The position numbers were made by a program, and so were the translations under genes. Shown here piece by piece: positions 1 to 7,049 of a stretch of 64,000 bases of DNA (positions are counted from its first letter, which is position 1; the number at the start of each line of letters is the position of its first letter). The notes beneath the pieces are model-generated. The model was not told where the DNA came from. It saw only the letters and a program-made list of their open reading frames with translations, and did no database searches. Source of the DNA: Paenibacillus monticola (GTDB taxonomy: Bacteria; Bacillota; Bacilli; Paenibacillales; Paenibacillaceae); contig NZ_WJXB01000004.1 in NCBI RefSeq assembly GCF_009664975.1, positions 310,001 through 374,000 of the forward strand, given 5' to 3'.

Positions 1-438
1 GCTGACGTTAAGCCCGGCCGCTGCCAGCGCGGCCGTTACCGCCTGTACCGTGCCGGAGTCTGCCGGCACGGTCACGCTGCCGAAGCCAAGCTCAGCAGCG
101 GAGCGGAAGCCCTCCGGCGTCTCGGCCCCGAGGTCGGCGGCAATCATCTCGCTGGCTACGACCAGCGAGCCTATGGATGCCACTCCCGGGAATCCGCCGC
201 CGATCCCGGCGCTGATAACGCAGCCGTAGGAACCGGCTGCGAGTGCAGCGGCGGTACCCGCCGCCGCTGCGGCTGTGCCAGCGCCAGCCGCCACAACATG
301 GAACCTGCCGCTGCCCTGCAGGCCGCGCAGGACCGCATCCCGCTCGGCTGCGACCGCAGTCACGATCAGCACTCGCGGCGCCGAGGCTTGTCCCTCCACA
401 GCTGCGCCAGTGGAGGAGTTATTAGGGAATGTTCTCAT
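1..438 (-). CDS. mqnB: Futalosine hydrolase MqnB, 3' end cut off by window edge
   Basis: The 146 visible codons read from an ATG at 438 leftwards without a stop to base 1. A GGAGG Shine-Dalgarno lies about 8 bases upstream (446-451). The protein begins with a short variable leader. It then shows a nucleoside-phosphorylase-type start, VLIVTAVAAERDAVLRGL, and a glycine-rich segment, SAGIGGGFPG, followed by GSLVVASEMIAADLGAE, a pattern typical of MqnB. MqnB removes hypoxanthine from futalosine to give dehypoxanthine futalosine in the alternative menaquinone pathway in the cytoplasm. The stretch is much richer in G+C than anything else here, with runs of GCG/GCC alanine codons, and composition drops sharply at the start codon. 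The family call rests on residue patterns only. A generic nucleosidase is the alternative. Confidence 0.8.
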   Translation of the reverse strand, partial: MRTFPNNSSTGAAVEGQASAPRVLIVTAVAAERDAVLRGLQGSGRFHVVAAGAGTAAAAAGTAAALAAGSYGCVISAGIGGGFPGVASIGSLVVASEMIAADLGAETPEGFRSAAELGFGSVTVPADSGTVQAVTAALAAAGLNVS

Positions 439-593
439 CGTCCAACCTCCTTCTATCATATAGAGACATGCGCCTAGCTGAAAGTTTTCCTCATAAGTGA
501 GGATATGCCGATGAATAAGATTAGTCAGATGACAAGCAACCTCTTTCATTGCAGAAAGTACAGTAGAATCTTCGGATTTGACCTGAAAGAACG

Positions 594-733
594 ATTCTGT
601 TGTATTTCATACTTTAGATTCCGGCAAATAATGTGTATAAGAGCGATTCTGATTAATTCTACTGTATGAAATACATTAGAATCGAAATTCCTGCCCATAT
701 GAGTGTATTCTAATGTACTAAGTACAGTAGAAT
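594..733. repeat. Cluster of three 27-bp imperfect palindromes
   Basis: Three related 27-bp units lie at 594-620, 656-682 and 707-733. Each starts with ATTCT and ends with TAGAAT or TAGATT. The third is a near-perfect 13-1-13 inverted repeat (arms ATTCTAATGTACT and AGTACAGTAGAAT, one mismatch). The second matches the reverse complement of the first at about 22 of 27 positions. A lone half-unit, GTACAGTAGAAT, sits at 558-569. No coding frame fits the region. The units resemble REP-type palindromic repeats. Function is unknown. Confidence 0.7.
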
Positions 734-803
734 AGGGTTTCTGTCGGCAAAATCAGAGATTGACCCAGTGGACCTTAGAAAAGGTAAGGTGGCTTGTTGA
801 GCT

Positions 804-1005
804 AAAGAGAGCACAAACCGGGACCGGACTGAGAAGCAGCTATTTGCCCGAAATCAGGCGATATGGGAGTTTGGCGGACTCCATGGACGCTATTGCCCCA
901 ATTTTTTCGCAAAAGATCCAGTTTCTAATTCAATAGCGTTTTCTGAGTCCGCTTCCTATCCCGTAATCCCTTTCGAATGTAAAATAGCGGATCTACAGTC
1001 CGCCT
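804..1005 (+). repeat. Dispersed 200-bp non-coding element, copy A
   Basis: This stretch matches the reverse complement of 37630-37830 along its whole length. The shared part runs from AAAGAGAG near its left end to the last AGTCCGCC. It holds three copies of a 21-bp module GCGGACT-N7-CGCTATT: 874-894 forward, 932-952 reversed and 983-1003 reversed. The same number, orientation and spacing (58 and 51 bases) recur in the other copy (58 and 50). The left part, about 70 bases around GACTGAGAAG, is also conserved. There is no open frame and no transposase-like terminus. It looks like a genome-dispersed structured repeat of unknown role. Confidence 0.8.
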
Positions 1006-1192
1006 GGATTGATCTGCAACTATTCAGGCTTTATATGTTTGCCTCGGTGTTGGTTCGCATCAAACGCTAATTTTGGTTTTGAGCCAGAATGGGCAGTAGC
1101 ACCATGAAGACGCTTGCCAAACCAGTATCGCAAGGAAAAGGATACGCCGTTTTGGAGGTCAGGTCAATTCGCGCCTTTTTTTGCAGAGGCTG

Positions 1193-1221
1193 TTGACAAA
1201 GTTGGCGGTATAGATTATATT
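1193..1221 (+). promoter_or_regulatory. Sigma-A promoter of the MarR/MhqR-type gene
   Basis: TTGACA at 1193-1198 and TATATT at 1216-1221 are separated by 17 bases. This is a near-consensus vegetative promoter, and it reads directly into the repressor gene at 1283. Confidence 0.75.
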
Positions 1222-1239
1222 TATCTTAACTTAAAGATA
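1222..1239 (+). promoter_or_regulatory. Putative MhqR-type operator, autoregulatory
   Basis: TATCTTAACTTAAAGATA starts right after the -10 box of the repressor promoter. It matches the perfect palindrome upstream of doxX (1901-1918) at 16 of 18 positions. Part of it, CTTAACTTAAAGA, is repeated directly 15 bases further on, at 1240-1252. Binding here would block transcription, so autorepression is inferred. Confidence 0.65.
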
Positions 1240-1282
1240 CTTAACTTAAAGACAAGTGAAAGTGGAAGCGGAGGTGTGAATG

Positions 1283-1753
1283 ATGAGCGAATTCAAGGAG
1301 ACAATAAATAAGACTGACAGTCTTGCTGAGCAGGATGAAGCAGCGTCACTGAAATTATTCGTTGTCTTGTCTAAGGCCTATAAGAGCCTGATGGACCACG
1401 CGGTTAAGGATATGAAGAGTCACGGATTAGCCTCTGCTGAATTCATGGTGCTTGAGGTGTTATATCATAGAACGCGTATTCCACTGCAGCAGATTGGCGA
1501 GAAGATCCTCGTCACCAGCGGCAGCATTACGTACAATATTGATAAGCTGGAGAGTAAGGGACTACTGAAGCGTGTACCGTGCAGCGATGATCGGCGCGTG
1601 ACTTATGCAGAGATTACTGAAGCGGGCCGTGCGCTTTTTGATGAAATATTCCCCCAACATGTATCTTCCATCCATAATCTGATGGGCGGACTGAACAATG
1701 AAGAGAAGGATCAGGCCATAGAATTACTGAAGAAACTTGGCAAAGGCGTGTAG
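1283..1753 (+). CDS. MarR-family repressor, MhqR-like
   Basis: A 156-residue winged-helix protein. A GGAGGTG site at 1270-1276 favours the second of two adjacent ATGs (1280 and 1283). The centre carries the MarR fold: a recognition-helix region ending in LVTSGSITYNIDKLESKGL, followed by the wing with DDRRVTYAEIT. MarR proteins bind palindromes as dimers and leave DNA on contact with phenolic or quinone ligands. The neighbours are doxX, a ring-cleaving dioxygenase and a hydrolase, which match the B. subtilis MhqR regulon (mhqNOP, mhqED). The matching operators at 1222-1239 and 1901-1918 support control of both this gene and the operon. The MhqR assignment is inference from context and motif sharing. 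Confidence 0.82.
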   Translation: MSEFKETINKTDSLAEQDEAASLKLFVVLSKAYKSLMDHAVKDMKSHGLASAEFMVLEVLYHRTRIPLQQIGEKILVTSGSITYNIDKLESKGLLKRVPCSDDRRVTYAEITEAGRALFDEIFPQHVSSIHNLMGGLNNEEKDQAIELLKKLGKGV

Positions 1754-1891
1754 AATCGGCAAAGATACTAACTACTAGCACCTAAAGTATTTATCATATA
1801 AAGCGAATTTCTACAGTCGACATATCCAACGGAGCAAGTAAATCACAGGCGTTTCGTTAAGGCTTATAGTCAAAGTATAAACACAAAATTT

Positions 1892-1920
1892 TTTACCTAA
1901 TATCTTAACGTTAAGATAAT
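1892..1920 (+). promoter_or_regulatory. Promoter of the doxX-dioxygenase-hydrolase operon
   Basis: TTTACC at 1892-1897 and GATAAT at 1915-1920 are separated by 17 bases. The 18-bp operator palindrome fills the spacer and overlaps the -10 box, which fits repression by steric block. Confidence 0.6.
1901..1918. promoter_or_regulatory. Perfect 18-bp palindromic operator
   Basis: TATCTTAACGTTAAGATA is its own reverse complement. Its position inside the doxX promoter and its match to 1222-1239 point to the local MarR/MhqR-type repressor as the binding protein. Confidence 0.75.
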
Positions 1921-1949
1921 TAAATCAAAGAGAATGGAGAGTGTTGAAA

Positions 1950-2351
1950 ATGGTAAGTGTAGCATTATTGTTGTTAAGAGTGGTTATCGGGGTTGCGTTC
2001 GTAGGGCATGGAGCACAAAAGCTATTTGGTTGGTTTGGTGGATATGGTCCAAAAGGGACCGGCGGGTATATGGAGTCGATCGGCATGAAACCCGGTGTCG
2101 CAATGGCGGTGCTGGCCGGACTGATGGAGTTAGTTGGAGGAATACTATTTGTAGCGGGTCTGTTTACTCCGGTTGCAGCCGTACTGATTATAGCAACTAT
2201 GCTTGGAGCAATTATCAAGGTTCATGCACCTAATGGTTTCTGGTCTACGTCTAACGGTGTTGAATTTCCGCTGACTGTGCTGGTGATTGCACTTGCTGTA
2301 GCACTAGCTGGTCCAGGTTCGATTTCACTCGACGCACTGTTTTTTAACTAA
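1950..2351 (+). CDS. DoxX-family membrane protein, MhqP-like
   Basis: About 133 residues with four hydrophobic segments. The N-terminal pattern GVAFVGHGAQKLFGWFGG is characteristic of DoxX proteins. GGAGAG at 1936-1941 places translation at the ATG at 1950 rather than at the GTG or TTG codons just before it. DoxX proteins are small membrane proteins linked to thiol and quinone redox stress. MhqP of B. subtilis belongs to this family and is repressed by MhqR. This is the first gene of a three-gene operon with the dioxygenase (50 bases downstream) and the hydrolase. Its biochemical activity is not known from sequence. Confidence 0.85.
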   Translation: MVSVALLLLRVVIGVAFVGHGAQKLFGWFGGYGPKGTGGYMESIGMKPGVAMAVLAGLMELVGGILFVAGLFTPVAAVLIIATMLGAIIKVHAPNGFWSTSNGVEFPLTVLVIALAVALAGPGSISLDALFFN

Positions 2352-2401
2352 GAAGTTTCTCGTGAAAATATTCTTATATTTTGAGAAAGGGGATAATACT
2401 A

Positions 2402-3352
2402 ATGACATTACAAACTTCAGGAATACACCATATTACGGCCTTTGTGGGAGATGCACAGCGCAACGCTGACTTCTATGCGGGGATTCTCGGGCTGCGGCTG
2501 GTCAAAAAAACAATTAACTTCGATGCTCCAGAGGTCTACCATCTGTATTTTGGGAATGAACAGGGTGCACCGGGCACGATTATTACCTTCTTCCCTTGGT
2601 CCACAGGACGTAAAGGCAGAATTGGCGGCGGGCAGGTTGGCGTAACCACTTATGCGATACCGGTAGGCTCATTGGACTTCTGGGAGCAGCGGCTTGCTAC
2701 TTACCGGATACCTGTTACTGAAGTGAGCCGAATCTCGGAATCCTATCTTTCCTTCGCCGATTATGACGGCTTGCGGATAGAACTGGTGGAACGTGAAGAA
2801 GGTGCTCCTAGTACGTGGTCCTTCGCCGGAGTACCTGTGGAACACGCGATCAAAGGTTTCGGCGGCGCCGTTCTCTACAGCACGAACCCGCTGAAAACAG
2901 CGGATACGCTTGGTCATACACTGGGCATGGTGCGTATCGCTGAGGGCGACGGGTATATACGGTACAGATCAACTGGAAATATAGGCAATATTATTGACCT
3001 GAAGGCTACTCCAGTTCCGCAGGGAGCGGGAGGCACCGGAACAGTACATCATATCGCTTGGCGTGCCATAGATGATTCTGAACAGCTGGAGTGGGGGATT
3101 CTGGTACAAAGCCATGGTTATCAGCCTACACCGGTTCAAGACCGCCAGTACTTTAATGCGATCTACTTCCGTGAAGAGGGTGGAATCCTGTTCGAGATCG
3201 CTACCGATCCTCCGGGTTTTGCTAATGATGAAGAGCCGGATGCACTGGGGCTGAAGCTGATGCTTCCATCCTGGTTTGAACCGCACCGTGCGGCTATCGA
3301 AGAGAATCTCAGTCCTTTTCAAATTCGTGAAATTGAGGTGAAGCAGGGATGA
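2402..3352 (+). CDS. mhqO: Ring-cleaving dioxygenase, MhqO/MhqE-like (VOC superfamily)
   Basis: A 316-residue protein with two glyoxalase/VOC halves. The first begins with GIHHITAFVGDAQRNADFY and the second has TVHHIAWRA near residue 220, giving the usual His metal ligands; a Glu ligand is likely in GGILFEIATDPPGF near 265. AGAAAGGGG at 2384-2392 sets the start at the ATG at 2402. An earlier in-frame TTG overlaps that site and is rejected. The family uses Fe(II) to open catechol- or hydroquinone-like rings, and in Bacillus it protects against 2-methylhydroquinone. It shares four bases with the next gene (ATGA), so translation is coupled. The true substrate is unknown. Confidence 0.88.
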   Translation: MTLQTSGIHHITAFVGDAQRNADFYAGILGLRLVKKTINFDAPEVYHLYFGNEQGAPGTIITFFPWSTGRKGRIGGGQVGVTTYAIPVGSLDFWEQRLATYRIPVTEVSRISESYLSFADYDGLRIELVEREEGAPSTWSFAGVPVEHAIKGFGGAVLYSTNPLKTADTLGHTLGMVRIAEGDGYIRYRSTGNIGNIIDLKATPVPQGAGGTGTVHHIAWRAIDDSEQLEWGILVQSHGYQPTPVQDRQYFNAIYFREEGGILFEIATDPPGFANDEEPDALGLKLMLPSWFEPHRAAIEENLSPFQIREIEVKQG

Positions 3353-3951
3353 TCCATGTATTCCGTAAGGGTACAGACGAAACCAAGCCAACATTAGTAT
3401 TATTCCATGGCACTGGCGGTACTGAGAACGACCTGCTGCCGCTGGCTGATCTGCTGTCGCCTGAATCTTCCGTACTAGGTATCCGGGGCAACGTGCTGGA
3501 GAACGGGATGCCTCGTTTCTTCCGGCGGTTAGCTGAAGGCGTGTTCGATGAACCGGACCTGATCTTCCGCACACATGAGATCAAGCAATTTCTGGATGAG
3601 GCAGCGGCACAATACGACTTCGACGCTACGCAGCTAATTGCTGTCGGCTACTCCAATGGTGCGAACATTGCTGGCAGCCTGTTGTTTCATTATAAGGATA
3701 TCTTCCACTCTTCTATTCTGCTGCATCCGATGGTGCCGCTGCGAAATGTGGAGATTCCTTCTCTTGAAGGTCATGCCATCTTCATAGGAGCGGGTAAGAA
3801 TGATCCGATTATTGCTACTGCGGAAACCCAGGAGCTGGAGTCCTTATTGCAGGGAGCCGGTGCTGAGGTGACCACACTTTGGGGCAATCAGGGGCATCGC
3901 CTGAGTGCTGAAGAAGCAGAGGCAGCTAGAGATTGGCTGCAGCAGATTTAA
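3349..3951 (+). CDS. mhqD: Alpha/beta hydrolase (phospholipase/carboxylesterase type), MhqD-like
   Basis: A 200-residue cytoplasmic hydrolase. It shows an oxyanion-hole segment, LFHGTGGTENDLLPLA, the nucleophile elbow GYSNG near residue 100, an acid Asp in GKNDPI, and the final His in NQGHRLS. These together form a complete Ser-Asp-His triad. The ATG overlaps the stop of the dioxygenase gene by four bases. In B. subtilis the MhqR regulon includes MhqD of the same family, paired with a dioxygenase, so a role in handling ring-cleavage products or quinone adducts is likely but unproven. A strong terminator follows. Confidence 0.85.
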   Translation: MIHVFRKGTDETKPTLVLFHGTGGTENDLLPLADLLSPESSVLGIRGNVLENGMPRFFRRLAEGVFDEPDLIFRTHEIKQFLDEAAAQYDFDATQLIAVGYSNGANIAGSLLFHYKDIFHSSILLHPMVPLRNVEIPSLEGHAIFIGAGKNDPIIATAETQELESLLQGAGAEVTTLWGNQGHRLSAEEAEAARDWLQQI

Positions 3952-3966
3952 GTTGATGAATAGTAC

Positions 3967-4022
3967 AAAGCCCCCTATAGGCAGGCACTTTGTTCAAAGT
4001 GTCCGACTTAGGGGGCTTTTTT
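3967..4022 (+). terminator. Rho-independent terminator of the quinone-stress operon
   Basis: An AAAGCCCCCTA arm pairs with TAGGGGGCTTTTTT. A nested inner stem, GGCACTTTG/CAAAGTGTC, fills the loop, and a T-run follows. Confidence 0.9.
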
Positions 4023-4174
4023 GTGCAGAGGTAGCGGTAAGGTTGTACTTCTAAAGCGTTATTAGGTTAGTTTTGTCTGCTGCATTAATTAAAAAGTGGC
4101 GGTTCCGATAAAATTTTGATACACTTATTCGTAATTATTACTATCTGATAATAGATAAACAGGGAGCAAATAAA

Positions 4175-5029
4175 GTGAATAGCAAAACTAAAAGCAGTAC
4201 CGCAGCTCGTCTTCCACGCGCCAAAGGCATTGATATGGCCACTATTTATACGCCTAAGGAATGTGCTCGCAAGGTGAAGCGTATTGTTCTGAATGATAAG
4301 AATCGTACGATTGTCGATGAATTTATAACCATCCTGGGGATGAAGGAGAAATTTGAGGAGCAGGATGTGCCTATGCCGAATAAGATCGTCATGTTTGGGC
4401 CTCCAGGAACAGGGAAAACGCTGACCGCCTTCTACATCGCACAACGTTTGGAGCTCCCTCTTGTACTGGTCCGGCTGGATGCAATCATTCACAGCCACTT
4501 AGGTGAAACGGGCAGCAATGTACGTAAGATATTTGATTTTGCCAATGCCACACCTTGTGTACTGTTTCTCGATGAATTTGACGCGTTGGGCCGGATGCGT
4601 GATTCCAGCGATGAAGTCAAGGAAATGGCTAGGGTAGTGAACACACTGCTGCAGTGTCTGGATGAGTTCGAGGGAGATAGTATTTTTGTAGCTGCAACCA
4701 ATCTGGAGGATGAGCTGGATACCGCTATATGGCGTCGTTTTGATACTAAAATGACCTATGGTATGCCTACCGAAGCGGATCGTCTGAAGTATATTGAACT
4801 ACTCGTTGGTTCCGAGCTGAGTGAGACGGGTCTTTCACGGCAGGCAGCAGACCTGCTTACAGGCTGCAGCTTTGCCGATATTGAGCAAATCGTGTTGAAG
4901 GCCAAACGTAAATCGATTATTGAAGATGGCGTGCTCGACTATAATAATATTGAAAATGCACTGTCGGAGTACAGTCCGCGAATAGGGCATGAACACGAAA
5001 AAGACCTCCGGGATTACTTGGTTCAGTGA
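4175..5029 (+). CDS. Orphan AAA-family ATPase
   Basis: A 284-residue single-domain AAA protein starting at GTG, eight bases after AGGGAG. Walker A is GPPGTGKT at about residues 75-82 and Walker B is VLFLDEFDALGR near 130. A sensor/arginine-finger region, ATNLEDELDTAIWRRFD, lies near 175-190, followed by the small helical lid. There is no FtsH protease domain, membrane segment or N-terminal adaptor beyond about 60 residues. It most resembles the ATPase module of the FtsH/Cdc48-like group. It stands alone between terminators at 3967-4022 and 5001-5048, so no partner is suggested by context. Its substrate is not recognisable. Confidence 0.75.
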   Translation: MNSKTKSSTAARLPRAKGIDMATIYTPKECARKVKRIVLNDKNRTIVDEFITILGMKEKFEEQDVPMPNKIVMFGPPGTGKTLTAFYIAQRLELPLVLVRLDAIIHSHLGETGSNVRKIFDFANATPCVLFLDEFDALGRMRDSSDEVKEMARVVNTLLQCLDEFEGDSIFVAATNLEDELDTAIWRRFDTKMTYGMPTEADRLKYIELLVGSELSETGLSRQAADLLTGCSFADIEQIVLKAKRKSIIEDGVLDYNNIENALSEYSPRIGHEHEKDLRDYLVQ

Positions 5030-5048
5030 TAACGGAGGTCTTCTTTTT
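5001..5048. terminator. Bidirectional terminator between convergent genes
   Basis: AAGACCTCCG pairs with CGGAGGTCTT, with T-rich tracts on both strands. The left arm lies inside the last codons of the AAA gene. It serves that gene and the convergent glycosyltransferase gene. Confidence 0.8.
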
Positions 5049-5053
5049 ATAAA

Positions 5054-6874
5054 TTAGCTGGAGACGGCTGCAGCCGCCGGGAGCTGTGTTTCATTAAGCT
5101 CTTTTTTGCGAGAGAGATCCCACATGATCTTTACAAGCAGTACGCACATCGCGAGATTTAACAGAGAAGCGGCAAACATCGTGAAATTGTAGGCACTTCC
5201 GCGGCTAAGAGTACCGTAATAGACGGCATAGGTATTGAGGAAAATCGTTGTACTGAACCCGAACACCAGCCATAGCAGGCGTTTGTCCCGCCAATAGGTG
5301 TAGGCCAGCAAGGTGAGTGCAGCTGCCGGGAATAAATACCGTTCATGCATGCTGGACGATAGTGTGAAGACACCGGCAATCTGCAGCAGAGCTCCAAGAG
5401 CGGCAATGGCCGCATTTTTGCTCCGCAGGTACATCCATCCGGTAAATAGTGTGGTCAGCACGATAAATATCATCCCCCAGTCATGGTAGCTTAAGAAGGC
5501 TAGTGTGGAGGAGGATTCGGTATAATTGTCTCCCAGCAAGGCGAACAGATTATAGGCATTCACTGATGCAAATGGATATTCATTGACCGTACCCGTGTAG
5601 AGGGTATACAGCCATAATGGACTCTGTCCTGAAGAGAAAGGCAGGACGACGATCAAGAGGGTCAATATGCCTGCGCCCGCTGCTTTAAGCCACGCTTTGA
5701 GTGAACCTGAGCGCACCGTTGCGAAGAATAGCACAGGCACATAGATGATCCCTTGTGGCTTCATGAGAACAGACAAAGTCAGCACAGCTGTTGCCCAGCC
5801 ATATTTGCGTTGACAGAGCAGCCATATGGCAGAAACTACAATCAGCGTGAAGAAGGAATCAACCTGTCCCCAGAAGGTCGCGTTGATGAGCACGGCTGGA
5901 TTAAACATGTAAAAAGCAGCAATAAGCAAGCCCGTCTCGAACGAGAAGTATCGGCGCGCAGCCTTGTAGAGCAAATAAGCAGTGGCCGTATCGGCGAGAA
6001 TAGAGGGCAGCTTGATCAGCGTCATAAAATAGGGAGTTGCCGCCGGTAGCGTGACGATTTTGCCGGTAAGATAAAGAACATACATATAGAGAGGCGGATA
6101 ATCGCTTGTGCTATTCAGATAAAAGCCGCTCAGGCTATCCGCAGCCTGTGTTGCCCAGGTCTTGAAGAAATTAATGTCACTCTGATACCCGCTGATCCAT
6201 GGGGCTGCGGCTAGTTTGAGGCAGAGTCCGATAGCGAGAAGCAGACCGACAAGCATTGTTTTACGATGCTCCTTAATGTGAAGCTTGCCGCGCAGGGTAT
6301 AGTAGAAGGCTGCGATAAATAATACGGCAAAAATAACAGCATACCAGGCCAGCGGTGTTCCATAATCTCTGCTTGCCGAGGCACCGCCAAAGCTATTGCC
6401 ACCCATACCCCCGCCGCCCATCTGTCCGCCGCCGGATGGACGGGTGAAGCCTGCGCCGCTGCCATCCGTGGTGCCTTGACCACGAGCAGGGCGTTCACCG
6501 CTACTGTCGGAAGCAGACGTATCACCCTGAGCTGCGCCGGATGGCGTGTTGCCACCTGCTGCGGAAGACGTACCGTCTGGCGATACTCCTGGTGTTTGGG
6601 AGCCGCTGTCAGCAGCATCAGGAGTTGTTGTACCTTCGCTCTGTCCTGCGGTTCCCGGTGTCGCGGCATTACTGTCTGCACCGGGGGCAGCCATACCGGC
6701 AGTCCCCCCCTCTCTCTGGTTAAAACCTCCACCTCTATTTCCCCATTGAGTATCGAGAGTGGTAGAAGTATTCGTTGTATCCACATTCGCTAAGGAGTAG
6801 ACGCTTAATCCAAGGGAGAGCAGCAGGGCCAGGCTAAGTATGATTTTGAGCTTGTGATTGTGGATAAAGGACAA
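5054..6874 (-). CDS. Polytopic membrane glycosyltransferase (GT-C type) with a Gly/Ser-rich extracytoplasmic region
   Basis: About 606 residues from a TTG start at 6874, preceded by GAGAGGAG at an 8-base spacing; the longer upstream frame lacks a ribosome site. Residues 1-30 form a signal-anchor. Residues 31-175 are low complexity, rich in Gly, Ser, Thr, Ala and Pro. Ten or more membrane helices follow. The first large loop holds YQSDINFFKTWA and SDYPPLYMYVLYL, typical of GT-C enzymes of the GT39/GT87 type, which move sugars from polyprenyl-phosphate donors at the outer membrane face. The acidic residue in SDINFF is a candidate catalytic site. Acceptor and donor are unknown. The gene is divergent from the MFS gene. 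Confidence 0.78.
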   Translation of the reverse strand: MSFIHNHKLKIILSLALLLSLGLSVYSLANVDTTNTSTTLDTQWGNRGGGFNQREGGTAGMAAPGADSNAATPGTAGQSEGTTTPDAADSGSQTPGVSPDGTSSAAGGNTPSGAAQGDTSASDSSGERPARGQGTTDGSGAGFTRPSGGGQMGGGGMGGNSFGGASASRDYGTPLAWYAVIFAVLFIAAFYYTLRGKLHIKEHRKTMLVGLLLAIGLCLKLAAAPWISGYQSDINFFKTWATQAADSLSGFYLNSTSDYPPLYMYVLYLTGKIVTLPAATPYFMTLIKLPSILADTATAYLLYKAARRYFSFETGLLIAAFYMFNPAVLINATFWGQVDSFFTLIVVSAIWLLCQRKYGWATAVLTLSVLMKPQGIIYVPVLFFATVRSGSLKAWLKAAGAGILTLLIVVLPFSSGQSPLWLYTLYTGTVNEYPFASVNAYNLFALLGDNYTESSSTLAFLSYHDWGMIFIVLTTLFTGWMYLRSKNAAIAALGALLQIAGVFTLSSSMHERYLFPAAALTLLAYTYWRDKRLLWLVFGFSTTIFLNTYAVYYGTLSRGSAYNFTMFAASLLNLAMCVLLVKIMWDLSRKKELNETQLPAAAAVSS

Positions 6875-7049
6875 GGGATGCACTCCTCTCTTACATATGA
6901 TTTTATTATGAACAGCCCACCTGAAAATACACTGAAGGTCCAAATCATAAATCACAAAAGGATTGAAAATTCCAGTTCCTTTCAGGTAGTATGAAGAATA
7001 CAAAAAAAACTGCCGCAAGGGTATCAACGGAAAGGTTGGCGTAAGTACT

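Larger units (their letters stand above)
439..1192. other. Non-coding repeat-rich interval between mqnB and the MarR gene
   Basis: No credible gene is seen on either strand. Short open frames here lack ribosome binding sites and family resemblance. The interval carries the palindrome cluster near 594-733 and the dispersed modular element near 804-1005, which together fill about half of it. The remainder, including 734-803 and 1006-1192, shows no recognisable feature apart from the promoter that begins at 1193. Confidence 0.6.

Noticed and set aside
1114..1311. Open frame of 65 codons upstream of the MarR gene
   Set aside because: It runs through the promoter and operator at 1193-1239 and overlaps the repressor start, with no ribosome site and no family resemblance.
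6211..6786. Long alternative frames opposite or within the glycosyltransferase low-complexity region
   Set aside because: They arise from its repetitive GC-rich codons, and have no ribosome sites or family match.
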